A DNA stretch of 64,000 nucleotides, from assembly GCF_032854445.1 (NCBI RefSeq), contig NC_088304.1:17089850-17153849 (forward strand), in the 5' to 3' direction. This DNA comes from Liolophura sinensis (lineage: Eukaryota > Mollusca > Polyplacophora > Chitonida > Chitonidae). The notes beneath the pieces are model-generated. The model made no database searches and had not been told where the DNA came from. It saw only the letters and a list, made by a program, of their open reading frames with translations. Shown here one piece after another: positions 29,422-42,560 of this stretch. The stretch's first letter is position 1. Each line of letters begins with the position of its first letter. The position numbers and the translations under genes were made by a program.

Positions 29422-31124
29422 CCCACATCATTAAGGTGCCAAAAGATGCGGAATTGGGCCAGGCATCGGCAGCTGTGTAAAAATTGCAAATTTCCCTGGT
29501 TTCCATGGAGTAAGAGCCGTTGCTGGGCACGTGATTATGACATCAGTGATCATTTTATTGTCGCTACAGCCAAAAGTATTGGTCGGAGAGCAACGCGGTT
29601 TGTACCATTCGATTTCTCGTCACAAAATACGTCGGATTATCCTCTTACCAACAGCACTGGAACAGTTTTTCCACTTTTGCATTTTTGCCTGGTCTTTTTG
29701 TTAATTGAAATTGGCTACACTGTAGTATGTACCATCGCGACTGGTCATTACTATATTCAACTTTTGACTATAAGTTATGTTCCCTTCGGTAGCCCAGAAG
29801 ACGTCAAATCTTTGGGCCAAGCCCATTTAACTCACCCAGCAATTGTCTTACTTCTAAGTCCAAGACAATCTCAATGTCTTTATCTACGTGTAGAGAAAGA
29901 ACACCATTTGTACATAAAAAACACAAGGTACTAGATACAGTCTGCTGTAAAAAGTACAATTAAACACTGACCCACATCAATAAGGTGCCAAAAGATGCGG
30001 AATGGGGCCAGGCATCGGCAGCTTTTGAAAAAATTGCAAATTTCCCTGGTTTCCATGAAGTAAGAGCCGTTGCTGGGCAAGTGATTATGACATCAGTGAT
30101 CATTCAATTGTCGCTACAGCCACAAGTATTGGTCGGAGAGCAACGCGGTTTCCACCATTCGATTTCACGTCACAAAATACGTCGGATTAGCCTCATACCA
30201 GCAGCATTGTAACAGTTTTTCCAATTTTGCATTTTTGCCTGGTCTTTTTGTTAATTGAAATCGGCTATACTGTAGTATGTACCATCGCGACTGGTCATTA
30301 CTATATTCAACTTTTGACTATAAGTTATGTTCCCTTCGGTAGCCCAGAAGACGTCAAATCTTTGGGCCAAGCCCATTTAACTCACCTAGCAATTGTCTTA
30401 CTTCTAAGTCCAAGACAATCTCAATATCTTTATCTATGTGTAGAAAAAGCACACCATTTGTACATAGAAAACACAAGGTACCAGATACAGTCTGCTGTAA
30501 AAAGTACAATTGAACACTGACCCATATCAATAAGGTGCCAAAAGATGCACAATTGGGCCAGCCATCGGCAGCTGTTGAAAAAATTGCAAATTTCCCTGGT
30601 TTCCATGGAGTAAGAGCCGTTGCTGGGCACGTGATTATGACATCAATGATCATTCAGTTGTCGCTACAGCCACAAGTATGGATCGGAGAGCAACGCGGTT
30701 TTCACCATTCGATTTCTCGTCACAAAATACGTCGGATTAGTCTCTTACCAGCAGCATTGTAACAGTTTTTCCAATTTTGCATTTTTGCCTGGTCTTTTTG
30801 TTAATTGAAATCGGCTACACTGTACTATGTACCATCGCGACTGGTCATTACTATATTCAACTTTTGACTATAAGTTATGTGCCCTTCGGTAGCCCAGAAG
30901 ACGTCAAATCTTTGGGCCAAGCCCATTTAACTCACCTAGCAATTGTCTTACTTCTAAGTCCAAGAAAATCTCAAAGTCTTTATCTACGTGTAGAAAAAGC
31001 ACACCATTTGTACATAAAAAACACAAGGTACTAGATACAGTCTGCTGTAAAAAGTACAACTGAACACTGACCCACTTCAGTAAGGTGCCAAAAGATGCGC
31101 AATTGAGCCAGGCATCGGCAGCTG

Positions 31125-32130
31125 TTGAAAAATTGCAAATTTCCCTGGTTTCCATGGAGTAAGAGCCGTTGCTGGGCACGTAATTATGACATAAATGATC
31201 ATTCAATTGTCGCTACAGCCAAAAGTATTGGTCGGAGAGCAACGCGGTTTGCACCATTCGATTTCTCGTCACAAAATACGTCGAATCAGCCTCTTACCAG
31301 CAGCACTGCAACAGTTTTTCCACTTTTGCATTTTTGCCTGGTCTTTTTGTTAATTGAAATCGGCTACACTGTACTCTGTACAATCGCGACTGGTCATTAC
31401 TATATTCAACTTTTGACTATAAGTTATGTGCCCTTCGGTAGCCCAGAAGACCTGAAATCTTTGGGCTAAGCCCTTTTAACTCACCCAGCAATTGCCTTAC
31501 TTCTAAGTCCAAGACAATCTCAATGTCTTTATCTACGTGTAGAAAAACCACACCATTTTTACGTGAAAAACACAAGGTACTTGATACAGTCTGCTGTAAA
31601 AAGTACAACTGAACACTGACCCACTTCAGTAAGGTGCCAAAAGATGCGGAATTGAGCCAGGCATCGGCAGCTGTTGACAAATTGCAAATTTCCCTGGTTT
31701 CCATGGAGTAAGAGCCGTTGCTGGGCAAGTGATTATGACATCAGTGATCATTTTATTGTCGCTACAGCCACAAGTATTGGTCGGAGAGCAACGCGGTTTG
31801 TACCATTCGATTTCTCGTCACAAAATACGTCGGATTATCCTCTTACCAACAGCACTGGAACAGTTTTTCCACTTTTGCATTTTTGCATGGTCTTTTTGTT
31901 AATTGAAATTGGCTACACTGTACTATGTACCATCGCGACTGGTCATTACTATATTCAACTTTTGACTATAAGTTATGTGCCCTTCGGTAGCCCAGAAGAC
32001 GTCAAATCTTTGGGCCAAGCCCATTTAACTCACCCAGCAATTGTCTTACTTCTAAGTCCAAGAAAATCTCAATGTCTTTATCTACGTGTAGAAAAAGCAC
32101 ATAATTTGTACATAAAAAACACAAGGTACT
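31125..32130 (+). repeat. two-monomer higher-order repeat, first copy
   Basis: Matches 32223-33228 at an offset of 1098 bp. Shared private variants include ACGTCGAATCAGCC, AGACCTGAAATC, TTTTTACGTGAAAAACAC and CACTTCAGTAAGG. Confidence 0.75.
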
Positions 32131-35100
32131 AGATACAGTCTGCTGTAAAAAGTACAACTGAACACTGACCCACTTCAGTAAGGTGCCAAAAGATGCGGAA
32201 TTGAGCCAGGCATCGGCAGCTGTTGAAAAATTGCAAATTTCCCTGGTTTCCATGGAGTAAGAGCCGTTGCTGGGCACGTGATTATGACATAAATGATCAT
32301 TCAATTGTCACTACAGCCAAAAGTATTGGTCGGAGAGCAACGCGGTTTGCACCATTCGATTTCTCGTCACAAAATACGTCGAATCAGCCTCTTACCAGCA
32401 GCACTGGAACAGTTTTTCCACTTTTGCATTTTTGCCTGGTCTTTTTGTTAATTGAAATCGGCTACACTGTACTCTGTACAATCGCGACTGGTCATTACTA
32501 TATTCAACTTTTGACTATAAGTTATGTGCCCTTCGGTAGCCCAGAAGACCTGAAATCTTTGGGCTAAGCCCTTTTAACTCACCCAGCAATTGCCTTACTT
32601 CTAAGTGGAAGACAATCTCAATGTCTTTATCTACGTGTAGAAAAACCACACCATTTTTACGTGAAAAACACAAGGTACTTGATACAGTCTGCTGTAAAAA
32701 GTACAACTGAACACTGACCCACTTCAGTAAGGTGCCAAAAGATGCGGAATTGAGCCAGGCATCGGCAGCTGTTGACAAATTGCAAATTTCCCTGGTTTCC
32801 ATGGAGTAAGAGCCGTTGCTGGGCACGTGATTATGACATCAGTGATCATTTTATTGTCGCTACAGCCAAACGTATTGGTCGGAGAGCAACGCGGTTTGTA
32901 CCATTCGATTTCTCGTCACAAAATACGTCGGATTATCCTCTTACCAACAGCACTGGAACAGTTTTTCCACTTTTGCATTTTTGCATGGTCTTTTTGTTAA
33001 TTGAAATTGGCTACACTGTAGTATGTACCATCGCGACTGGTCATTACTATATTCAACTTTTGACTATAAGTTATGTTCTCTTCGGTAGCCCAGAAGACGT
33101 CAAATCTTTGGGCCAAGCCCATTTAACTCACCCAGCAATTGTCTTACTTCTAAGTCCAAGACAATCTCAATATCTTTACCTATGTGTAGAAAAAGCACAC
33201 CATTTGTACATAAAAAACACAAGGTACCAGATACAGTCTGCTGTAAAAAGTACAATTGAACACTGACCCACATCAATAAGGTGCCAAAAGATGCACAATT
33301 GGGCCAGCCATCGGCAGCTTTTGAAAAAATTGCAAATTTCCCTGGTTTCCATGGAGTAAGAGCCGTTGCTGGGCACGTGATTATGACATAAATAATCATT
33401 CAATTGTCGCTACAGCAAAAAGTATTGATCGGAGAGCAACGCGGTTGTCACCATTTGATTTCTCGTCACAAAATACGTCGGATTATCCTCTTACCAACAG
33501 CACTGGAACAGTTTTTCCACTTTTGCATTTTTGCCTGGTCTTTTTGTTAATTGAAATTGGCTACACTGTAGTATGTACCATCGCGACTGGTCATTACTAT
33601 ATTCAACTTCTGACTATAAGTTATGTGCCCTTCGGTAGCCCAGAAGACGTCAAATCTTTGGGCCAAGCCCATTTAACTCACCCAGCAATTGTCTTACTTC
33701 TAAGTCCAAGACAATCTCAATGTCTTTATCTACGTGTAGAAAAACCACACCATTTGTACATAAAAAACACAAGGTTCTAGATACAGTCTGCTGTAAAAAG
33801 TACAATTGAACACTGACCCACATCAATAAGGTGCCAAAAGATGCGAAATTGGGCCAGCCATCGGCAGCTGTTGAAAAATTGCAAATTTCCCTGGTTTCCA
33901 TGGAGTAAGAGCCGTTGCTGGGCAAGTGATTATGACATCAGTGATCATTTAATTGTCGCTACAGCCAAGAATATTGGTCGGAGAGCAACGCGGTTTCCAC
34001 ATTCGATTTCTCGTCACAAAATACGTCGGATTAGCCTCTTACCAGCAGCACTGGAACAGTTTTTCCAATTTTGCATTTTTGCCTGGTCTTTTTGTTAATT
34101 GAAATCGGCTACACTGTACTATGCACCATCGCGACTGGTCATTACTATATTCAACTTCTGACTATAAGTTATGTGCCCTTCGGTAGCCCAGAAGATGTCA
34201 AATCTTTGGGCCAAGCCCGTTTAACTCACCCAGCAATTGTCTTACTTCTAAGTCCAAGACAATCTCAATGTCTTTATCTACGTGTAGAAAAAGCACACCA
34301 TTTGTACATAAAAAACACATGGTTCTAGATACAGTCTGCTGTAAAAAGTACAATTGAACACTAATCCACATCATTAAGGTGCCAAAAGATGCGGACTTGG
34401 GCCAGGCATCGGCAGCTTTTGAAAAAATTGCAAATTTCCCTGGTTTCCATGGAGTAAGAGCCGTTGCTGGGCAAGTGATTCTGACATCAATGATCATTCA
34501 ATTGTCGCTACAGCCAAACGTATTGGTCGGAGAGCAACGCGGTTTCCACCATTCGATTTCTCGTCTCAAAATACGTCTGATTTGTCTCTTACCAGCAGCA
34601 CTGGAACAGTTTTTCCACTTTTGCATTTTTGCCTGGTCTTTTTGTTAATTGAAATCGGCTACTCTGTACTATGCACCATCGCGACTGGTCATTACTATAT
34701 TCAACTTTTGACTATAAGTTATGTGCCCTTGGGTAGCCCAGAAGACGTCAATCTTTGGGCTAAGCCCATTTAAATCACCCAGCAATTGCCTTACTTCTAA
34801 ATGCAAGACAATCTCAATGTCTTTATCTACGTGTAGAAAAACCACACCATTTGTACGTGAAAAACACAAGGTACTTGATACACTCTGCTGTAAAAAGTAC
34901 AACTGAACACACTGACCCACATCATTAGATGCCAAAAGATGTGGAACTGGGCCAGGCATCGGCAGCTGTTGAAAAATTGCAAATTTCCCTGGTTTCCATG
35001 GAGTAAGAGCCGTTGCTGGGCAAGTGATTATGACATCAGTGATCATTCAATTGTCTCTACAGCCACAAGTATTGGTCGGAGAGCAACGCGGTTTCCACCA

Positions 35101-36279
35101 TTCGATTTCTCGTCACAAAATACGTCGGATTAGTCTCTTACCAGCAGCACTGGAACAGTTTTTCCACTTTTGCATTTTTGCCTGGTCTTTTTGTTAATTG
35201 AAATCGGCTACACTGTACTCTGTACAATCGCGACTGGTCATTACTATATTCAACTTTTGACTATAAGTTATGTGCCCTTCGGTAGCCCAGAAGACCTGAA
35301 ATCTTTGGGCTAAGCCCTTTTAACTCACCCAGCAATTGCCTTACTTCTAAGTGGAAGACAATCTCAATGTCTTTATCTACGTGTAGAAAAACCACACCAT
35401 TTTTACGTGAAAAACACAAGGTACTTGATACAGTCTGCTGTAAAAAGTACAACTGAACACTGACCCACTTCAGTAAGGTGCCAAAAGATGCGGAATTGAG
35501 CCAGGCATCGGCAGCTGTTGACAAATTGCAAATTTCCCTGGTTTCCATGGAGTAAGAGCCGTTGCTGGGCACGTGATTATGACATCAGTGATCATTTTAT
35601 TGTCGCTACAGCCAAACGTATTGGTCGGAGAGCAACGCGGTTTGTACCATTCGATTTCTCGTCACAAAATACGTCGGATTATCCTCTTACCAACAGCACT
35701 GGAACAGTTTTTCCACTTTTGCATTTTTGCATGGTCTTTTTGTTAATTGAAATTGGCTACACTGTAGTATGTACCATCGCGACTGGTCATTACTATATTC
35801 AACTTTTGACTATAAGTTATGTTCTCTTCGGTAGCCCAGAAGACGTCAAATCTTTGGGCCAAGCCCATTTAACTCACCCAGCAATTGTCTTACTTCTAAG
35901 TCCAAGACAATCTCAATATCTTTACCTATGTGTAGAAAAAGCACACCATTTGTACATAAAAAACACAAGGTACCAGATACAGTCTGCTGTAAAAAGTACA
36001 ATTGAACACTGACCCACATCAATAAGGTGCCAAAAGATGCACAATTGGGCCAGCCATCGGCAGCTTTTGAAAAAATTGCAAATTTCCCTGGTTTCCATGG
36101 AGTAAGAGCCGTTGCTGGGCACGTGATTATGACATAAATAATCATTCAATTGTCGCTACAGCGAAAAGTATTGATCGGAGAGCAACGCGGTTGTCACCAT
36201 TTGATTTCTCGTCACAAAATACGTCGGATTATCCTCTTACCAACAGCACTGGAACAGTTTTTCCACTTTTGCATTTTTG

Positions 36280-37760
36280 CCTGGTCTTTTGTTAATTGAA
36301 ATTGGCTACACTGTAGTATGTACCATCGCGACTGGTCATTACTATATTCAACTTCTGACTATAAGTTATGTGCCCTTCGGTAGCCCAGAAGATGTCAAAA
36401 TCTTTGGGCCAAGCCATTTAACTCACCCAGCAATTGTCTTACTTCTAAGTCCAAGACAATCTCAATGTCTTTATCTACGTGTAGAAAAACCACACCATTT
36501 GTACATAAAAAACACAAGGTTCTAGATACAGTCTGCTGTAAAAAGTACAATTGAACACTAATCCACATCATTAAGGTGCCAAAAGATGCGGACTTGGGCC
36601 AGGCATCGGCAGCTTTTGAAAAAATTGCAAATTTCCCTGGTTTCCATGGAGTAAGAGCCGTTGCTGGGCAAGTGATTCTGACATCAATGATCATTCAATT
36701 GTCGCTACAGCCAAACGTATTGGTCGGAGAGCAACGCGGTTTCCCACCATTCGATTTCTCGTCTCAAAATACGTCTGATTTGTCTCTTACCAGCAGCACT
36801 GGAACAGTTTTTCCACTTTTGCATTTTGCCTGGTCTTTTTGTTAATTGAAATCGGCTACTCTGTACTATGCACCATCGCGACTGGTCATTACTATATTCA
36901 ACTTTTGACTATAAGTTATGTGCCCTTGGGTAGCCCCAGAAGACGTCAAATCTTTGGGCCAAGCCCATTTAACTCACCCAGCAATTGTCTTACTTCTAAG
37001 TCCAAGACAATCTCAATGTCCTTTATCTACCTGTAGAAAAAGCACACCATTTGTACATAAAAAACACAAGGTACTAGATACAGTCTGCTGTAAAAAGTAC
37101 AATTGAACACTGACCCACATCATTAAGATGCCAAAAGATGTGGAACTGGGCCAGGCATCGGCAGCTGTTGAAAAATTGCAAATTTCCCTGGTTTCCATGG
37201 AGTAAGAGCCGTTGCTGGGGCAAGGTGATTATGACATCAGTGATCATTCAATTGTCTCTACAGCACAAGTATTGGTCGGAGAGCAACGCGGTTTCCACCA
37301 TTCGATTTCTCGTCACAAAATACGTCGGATTAGTCTCTTACCAGCAGCACTGAACAGTTTTTCCACTTTTGCATTTTTGCCTGGTCTTTTGTTAATTGAA
37401 ATCGGCTACACTGTACTATGCACCATCGCGACTATTCATTACTATATTCAACTTTTGACTATAAGTTATGTGCCCTTTGGTAGCCAAGAAGACGTCAAAT
37501 CTTTCTGCTAAGGCCATTTAAATCACCCAGCAATTGTCTTACTTCTAAGTCCAAGACAATCTCAATGTCTTTATCTACGTGTAGAAAAAGCACACCATTT
37601 GTACATAAAAAACACAAGGTACTAGATACAGTCTGCTGTAAAAAGTACAATTGAACACTGACCTACATCATTAAGGTGCCAAAAGATGCGGACTTGGGCC
37701 AGGCATCGGCAGTTTTGAAAAAATTGCAAATTTCCCTGGTTTCCATGGAGTAAGAGCCGT
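36280..37760. other. indel-rich stretch of the satellite, likely assembly error
   Basis: Single-base gains and losses in otherwise matching monomers cluster here (for example CCCCAGAAG, GGGGCAAGG and a lost T in GGTCTTTTG), mostly in homopolymers. Other parts of the array are nearly free of such changes. Confidence 0.7.
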
Positions 37761-40700
37761 TGCTGGGCACGTGATTATGACATCAGTGATCATTCAATTG
37801 TCGCTACAGCCAAACGTATTGGTCGGAGAGCAACGCGGTTTCCACCATTCGATTTCTCGTCACAAAATACGTCGGATTAGTCTCTTACCAGCAGCATTGT
37901 AACAGTTTTTCCACTTTTGCATTTTTGCCTGGTCTTTTTGTTAATTGAAATCGGTTACACTGTACTATGTACCATCGCGACTGGTCATTACTATATTCAA
38001 CTTTTGACTATAAGTTATGTGCCCTTCGGTAGCCCAGAAGACGTCAAATCTTTGGGCCAAGCCCATTTAACTCACCCAGCAATTGTCTTACTTCTAAGTC
38101 CAAGACAATCTCAATGTCTTTATCTATGTGTAGAAAAAGCACACCATTTGTACATAAAAAACACAAGTTACTAGATACAGTCTGCTGTAAAAAGTACAAC
38201 TGAACACTGACCCACATCATTAAGGTGCCAAAAGATGCGGAATTGGGCCAGGCATCGGCAGTTGTTGAAAAATTGCAAATTTTCCTGGTTTCAGTGGAGT
38301 AAGAGCCGTTGCTGGGCACGTGATTATGACATCAATGATCATTCAATTGTCGCTACAGCCACAAGTATTGGTCGGAGAGCAACGCGGTTTCCACCATTCG
38401 ATTTCTCGTCAGAAAATACGTCGGATTAGTCTCTTACCAGCAGCACTGGAACAGTTTTTCCACTTTTGCATTTTTCCATGGTCTTTTTGTTAATTGAAAT
38501 CAACTACACTCTACTATGCACAATCGCGACTGGTCATTACTATATTCAACTTTTGACTATAAGATATGTGCCCTTCGGTAGCCCAGAAGACGTCAAATCT
38601 TTGGCCCAAGCCCATTTAACTCACCCAGCAATTGTCTTACTTCTAAGTCCAAGACAATCTCAATGTCTTTATCTACGTGTAGAAAAACCACACCATTTGT
38701 ACATAAAAAACACAAGGTACTTGATACAGTCTGCTGTAAAAAGTACAATTGAACACTGAACCACAACAATAAGGTGCCAAAAGATGCGCAATTGGGCCAG
38801 GCATCGGCAGCTGTTGAAAAATTGCAAATTTCCCTGGTTTCCATGGAGTAAGAGCCGTTGCTGGGCACGTGATTATGACATTAGTGATCATTCAATTGTC
38901 GCTACAGCCAAAAGTATTGGTCGGATTTCTCGTCACAAAGTACGTCGGATTAGTCTCTTACCAGCAGCACTGGAACAGTTTTTCCACTTTTGCATCTTTG
39001 CCTGGTCTTTTTGTTAATTGAAATCGGCTACACTGTACTATGTACCATCGCGACTGGCCATTACTATATTCAACTTTTGACTATAAATTATGTGCCCTTC
39101 GGTAGCCCAGAAGACGTCAAATCTTTGGGCCAAGCCCATTTAACTCACCTAGCAATTGTCTTACTTCTAAGTCCAAGACAATCTCAATGTCTTTATCTAC
39201 CTGTAGAAAAAGCCCACCATTTGTACATAAAAAACACAAGGTACTAGATACAGTCTGCTGTAAAAAGTACAATTGAACACTCACCCACATCATTAAGATG
39301 CCATAAGATGTGGAATTGGGCCAGGCATCGGCAGCTGTTGAAAAATTGCAAATTTCCCTGGTTTCCATGGAGTAAGAGCCGTTGCTGGGCAAGTGATTAT
39401 GACATCAGTGATCATTCAATTGTCGCTACAGCCAAACGTATTGGTCGGAGAGCAACGCGGTTTCCACCATTCGATCTCTCGTCACAAAATACGTCGGATT
39501 AGCCTCTTACCAGCAGCATTATAACAGTTTTTCCACTTTTGCATTTTTGCCTGGTCTTTTTGTTAATTGAAATCGGCTACACTGTACTATGTACCATCGC
39601 GTCTGGTCATTACTATATTCAACTTCTGACTATAAGTTATGTGCCCTTCGGTAGCCCAGAAGATGTCAAATCTTTGGGCCAAGCCCATTTAACTCACCCA
39701 GCAATTGTCTTACTTCTAAGTCCAAGACAATCTCAATGTCTTTATCTACGTGTAGAAAAACCACACCATTTGTACATAAAAAACACAAGGTTCTAGATAC
39801 AGTCTGCTGTAAAAAGTACAATTGAACACTGACCCACATCAATAAGGTGCCAAAAGATGCGCAATTGGGCCAGCCATCGGCAGCTGTTGAAAAATTGCAA
39901 ATTTCCCTGGTTTCCATGGAGTAAGAGCCGTTGCTGGGCAAGTGATTATGACATCAGTGATCATTTAATTGTCGCTACAGCCAAGAATATTGGTCGGAGA
40001 GCAACGCGGTTTCCACCATTCGATTTCTCGTCACAAAATACGTCGGATTAGCTTCTTACCAGCAGCACTGGAACAGTTTTTCCAATTTTGCATTTTTGCC
40101 TGGTCTTTTTGTTAATTGAAATCGGCTACACTGTACTATGCACCATCGCGACTGGTCATTACTATATTCAACTTCTGACTATAAGTTATGTGCCCTTGGG
40201 TAGCCCAGAAGATGTCAAATCTTTGGGCCAAGCCCGTTTAACTCACCCAGCAATTGTCTTACTTCTAAGTCCAAGACAATCTCAATGTCTTTATCTACGT
40301 GTAGAAAAAGCACACCATTTGTACATAAAAAACACATGGTTCTAGATACAGTCTGCTGTAAAAAGTACAATTGAACACTAATCCACATCATTAAGGTGCC
40401 AAAAGATGCGGACTTGGGCCAGGCATCGGCAGCTTTTGAAAAAATTGCAAATTTCCCTGGTTTCCATGGAGTAAGAGCCGTTGCTGGGCAAGTGATTATG
40501 ACATCAATGATCATTCAATTGTCGCTACAGCCAAACGTATTGGTCGGAGAGCAACGCGGTTTCCACCATTCGATTTCTCGTCTCAAAATACGTCTGATTT
40601 GTCTCTTACCAGCAGCACTGGAACAGTTTTTCCACTTTTGCATTTTTGCCTGGTCTTTTTGTTAATTGAAATCGGCTACTCTGTACTATGCACCATCGCG

Positions 40701-42560
40701 ACTGGTCATTACTATATTCAACTTTTGACTATAAGTTATGTGCCCTTGGGTAGCCCAGAAGACGTCAAATCTTTGGGCCAAGCCCATTTAACTCAACCAG
40801 CAATTGTCTTACTTCTAAGTCCAAGACAATCTCAATGTCTTTATCTACGTGTAGAAAAAGCACACCATTTGTACATAAAAAACACAAGGTACTAGATACA
40901 GTCTGCTGTAAAAAGTACAATTGAACACTGACCCACATCATTAAGGTGCCAAAAGATGCGGACTTGGGCCGAGCATCGGCAGCTTTTGGAAAAATTGCAA
41001 ATTTCCCTGGTTTCCATGGAGTAAGAGCCGTTGCTGGGCAAGTGATTATGACATCAGTGATCATTCAATTGTCGCTACAGCCAAAAGTATTGGTCGGAGA
41101 GCAACGCGGTTTCCACCATTCGATTTCTCGTCACAAAATACGTCGGATTAGTCTCTTACCAGCAGCACTGGAACAGTTTTTCCACTTTTGCATTTTTGCA
41201 TGGTCTTTTTGTTAATTGAAATCAACTACACTGTACTATGCACAATCGCGACTGGTCATTACTATATTCAACTTTTGACTATAAGATATGTGCCCTTCGG
41301 TAGCCCAGAAGACGTCAAATCTTTGGCCCAAGCCCATTTAACTCACCCAGCAATTGTCTTACTTCTAAGTCCAAGACAATCTCAATGTCTTTATCTACGT
41401 GTAGAAAAACCACACCATTTGTACATAAAAAACACAAGGTACTTGATACAGTCTGCTGTAAAAAGTACAATTGAACACTGAACCGCAACAATAAGGTGCC
41501 AAAAGATGCGCAATTGGGCCAGGCATCGGCAGCTGTAGAAAAATTGCAAATTTCCCTGGTTTCCATGGAGTAAGAGCCGTTGCTGGGCAAGTGATTATGA
41601 CATCAGTGATCATTCAATTGTCGCTACAGCCAAAAGTATTGGTCGGATTTCTCGTCACAAAGTACGTCGGATTGGTCTCTTACCAGCAGCACTGGAACAG
41701 TTTTTCCACTTTTGCATCTTTGCCTGGTCTTTTTGTTAATTGAAATCGGCTACACTGTACTATGTACCATCGCGACTGGCCATTACTATATTTAACTTTT
41801 GACTATAAGTTATGTGCCCTTCGGTAGCCCAGAAGACGTCAAATCTTTGGGCCAAGCCCATTTAACTAACCTAGCAATTGTATTACTTCTAAGTCCAAGA
41901 CAATCTCAATGTCTTTATCTACCTGTAGAAAAAGCACACCATTTGTACATAAAAAACACAAGGTACTAGATACAGTCTGCTGTAAAAAGTACAATTGAAC
42001 ACTCACCCACATCATTAAGATGCCAAAAGATGTGGAATTGGGCCAGCCATCGGCAGCTGTTGAAAAATTGCAAATTTCCCTGGTTTCCATGAAGTAAGAG
42101 CCGTTGCTGGGCAAGTGATTATGACATCAGTGATCATTCAATTGTCGCTACAGCCACAAGTATTGGTCGGAGAGCAACGCGGTTTCCACCATTCGATCTC
42201 TCGTCACAAAATACGTCGGATTAGTCTCTTACCAGCAGCATTATAACAGTTTTTCCACGTTTGCATTTTTGCCTGGTCTTTTTGTTAATTGAAATCGGCT
42301 ACACAGTACTATGCACCATCGCGACTGATCATTACTATATTCAACTTTTGACTATAAGTTATGTGCCCTTGGGTAGCCCAGAAGACGTCAAATCTTTGGG
42401 CCAAGCCCATTTAACTCACCTAGCAATTGTCTTACTTCTAAGTCCAAGAAAATCTCAATGTCTTTATCTACGTGTAGAAAAAGCACACCATTTGTACATA
42501 AAAAACACAAGGTACTAGATACAGTCTGCTGTAAAAAGTACAACTGAACACTGACCCACT
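37650..42560 (+). repeat. 17-monomer-period block, copy 1
   Basis: Nine monomers that reappear almost base for base 9289 bp further on (46940-51850). They include both 25-bp-deletion monomers and shared rare variants such as TGGTTTCAGTGGAG and GAAATCAACTAC. Confidence 0.85.
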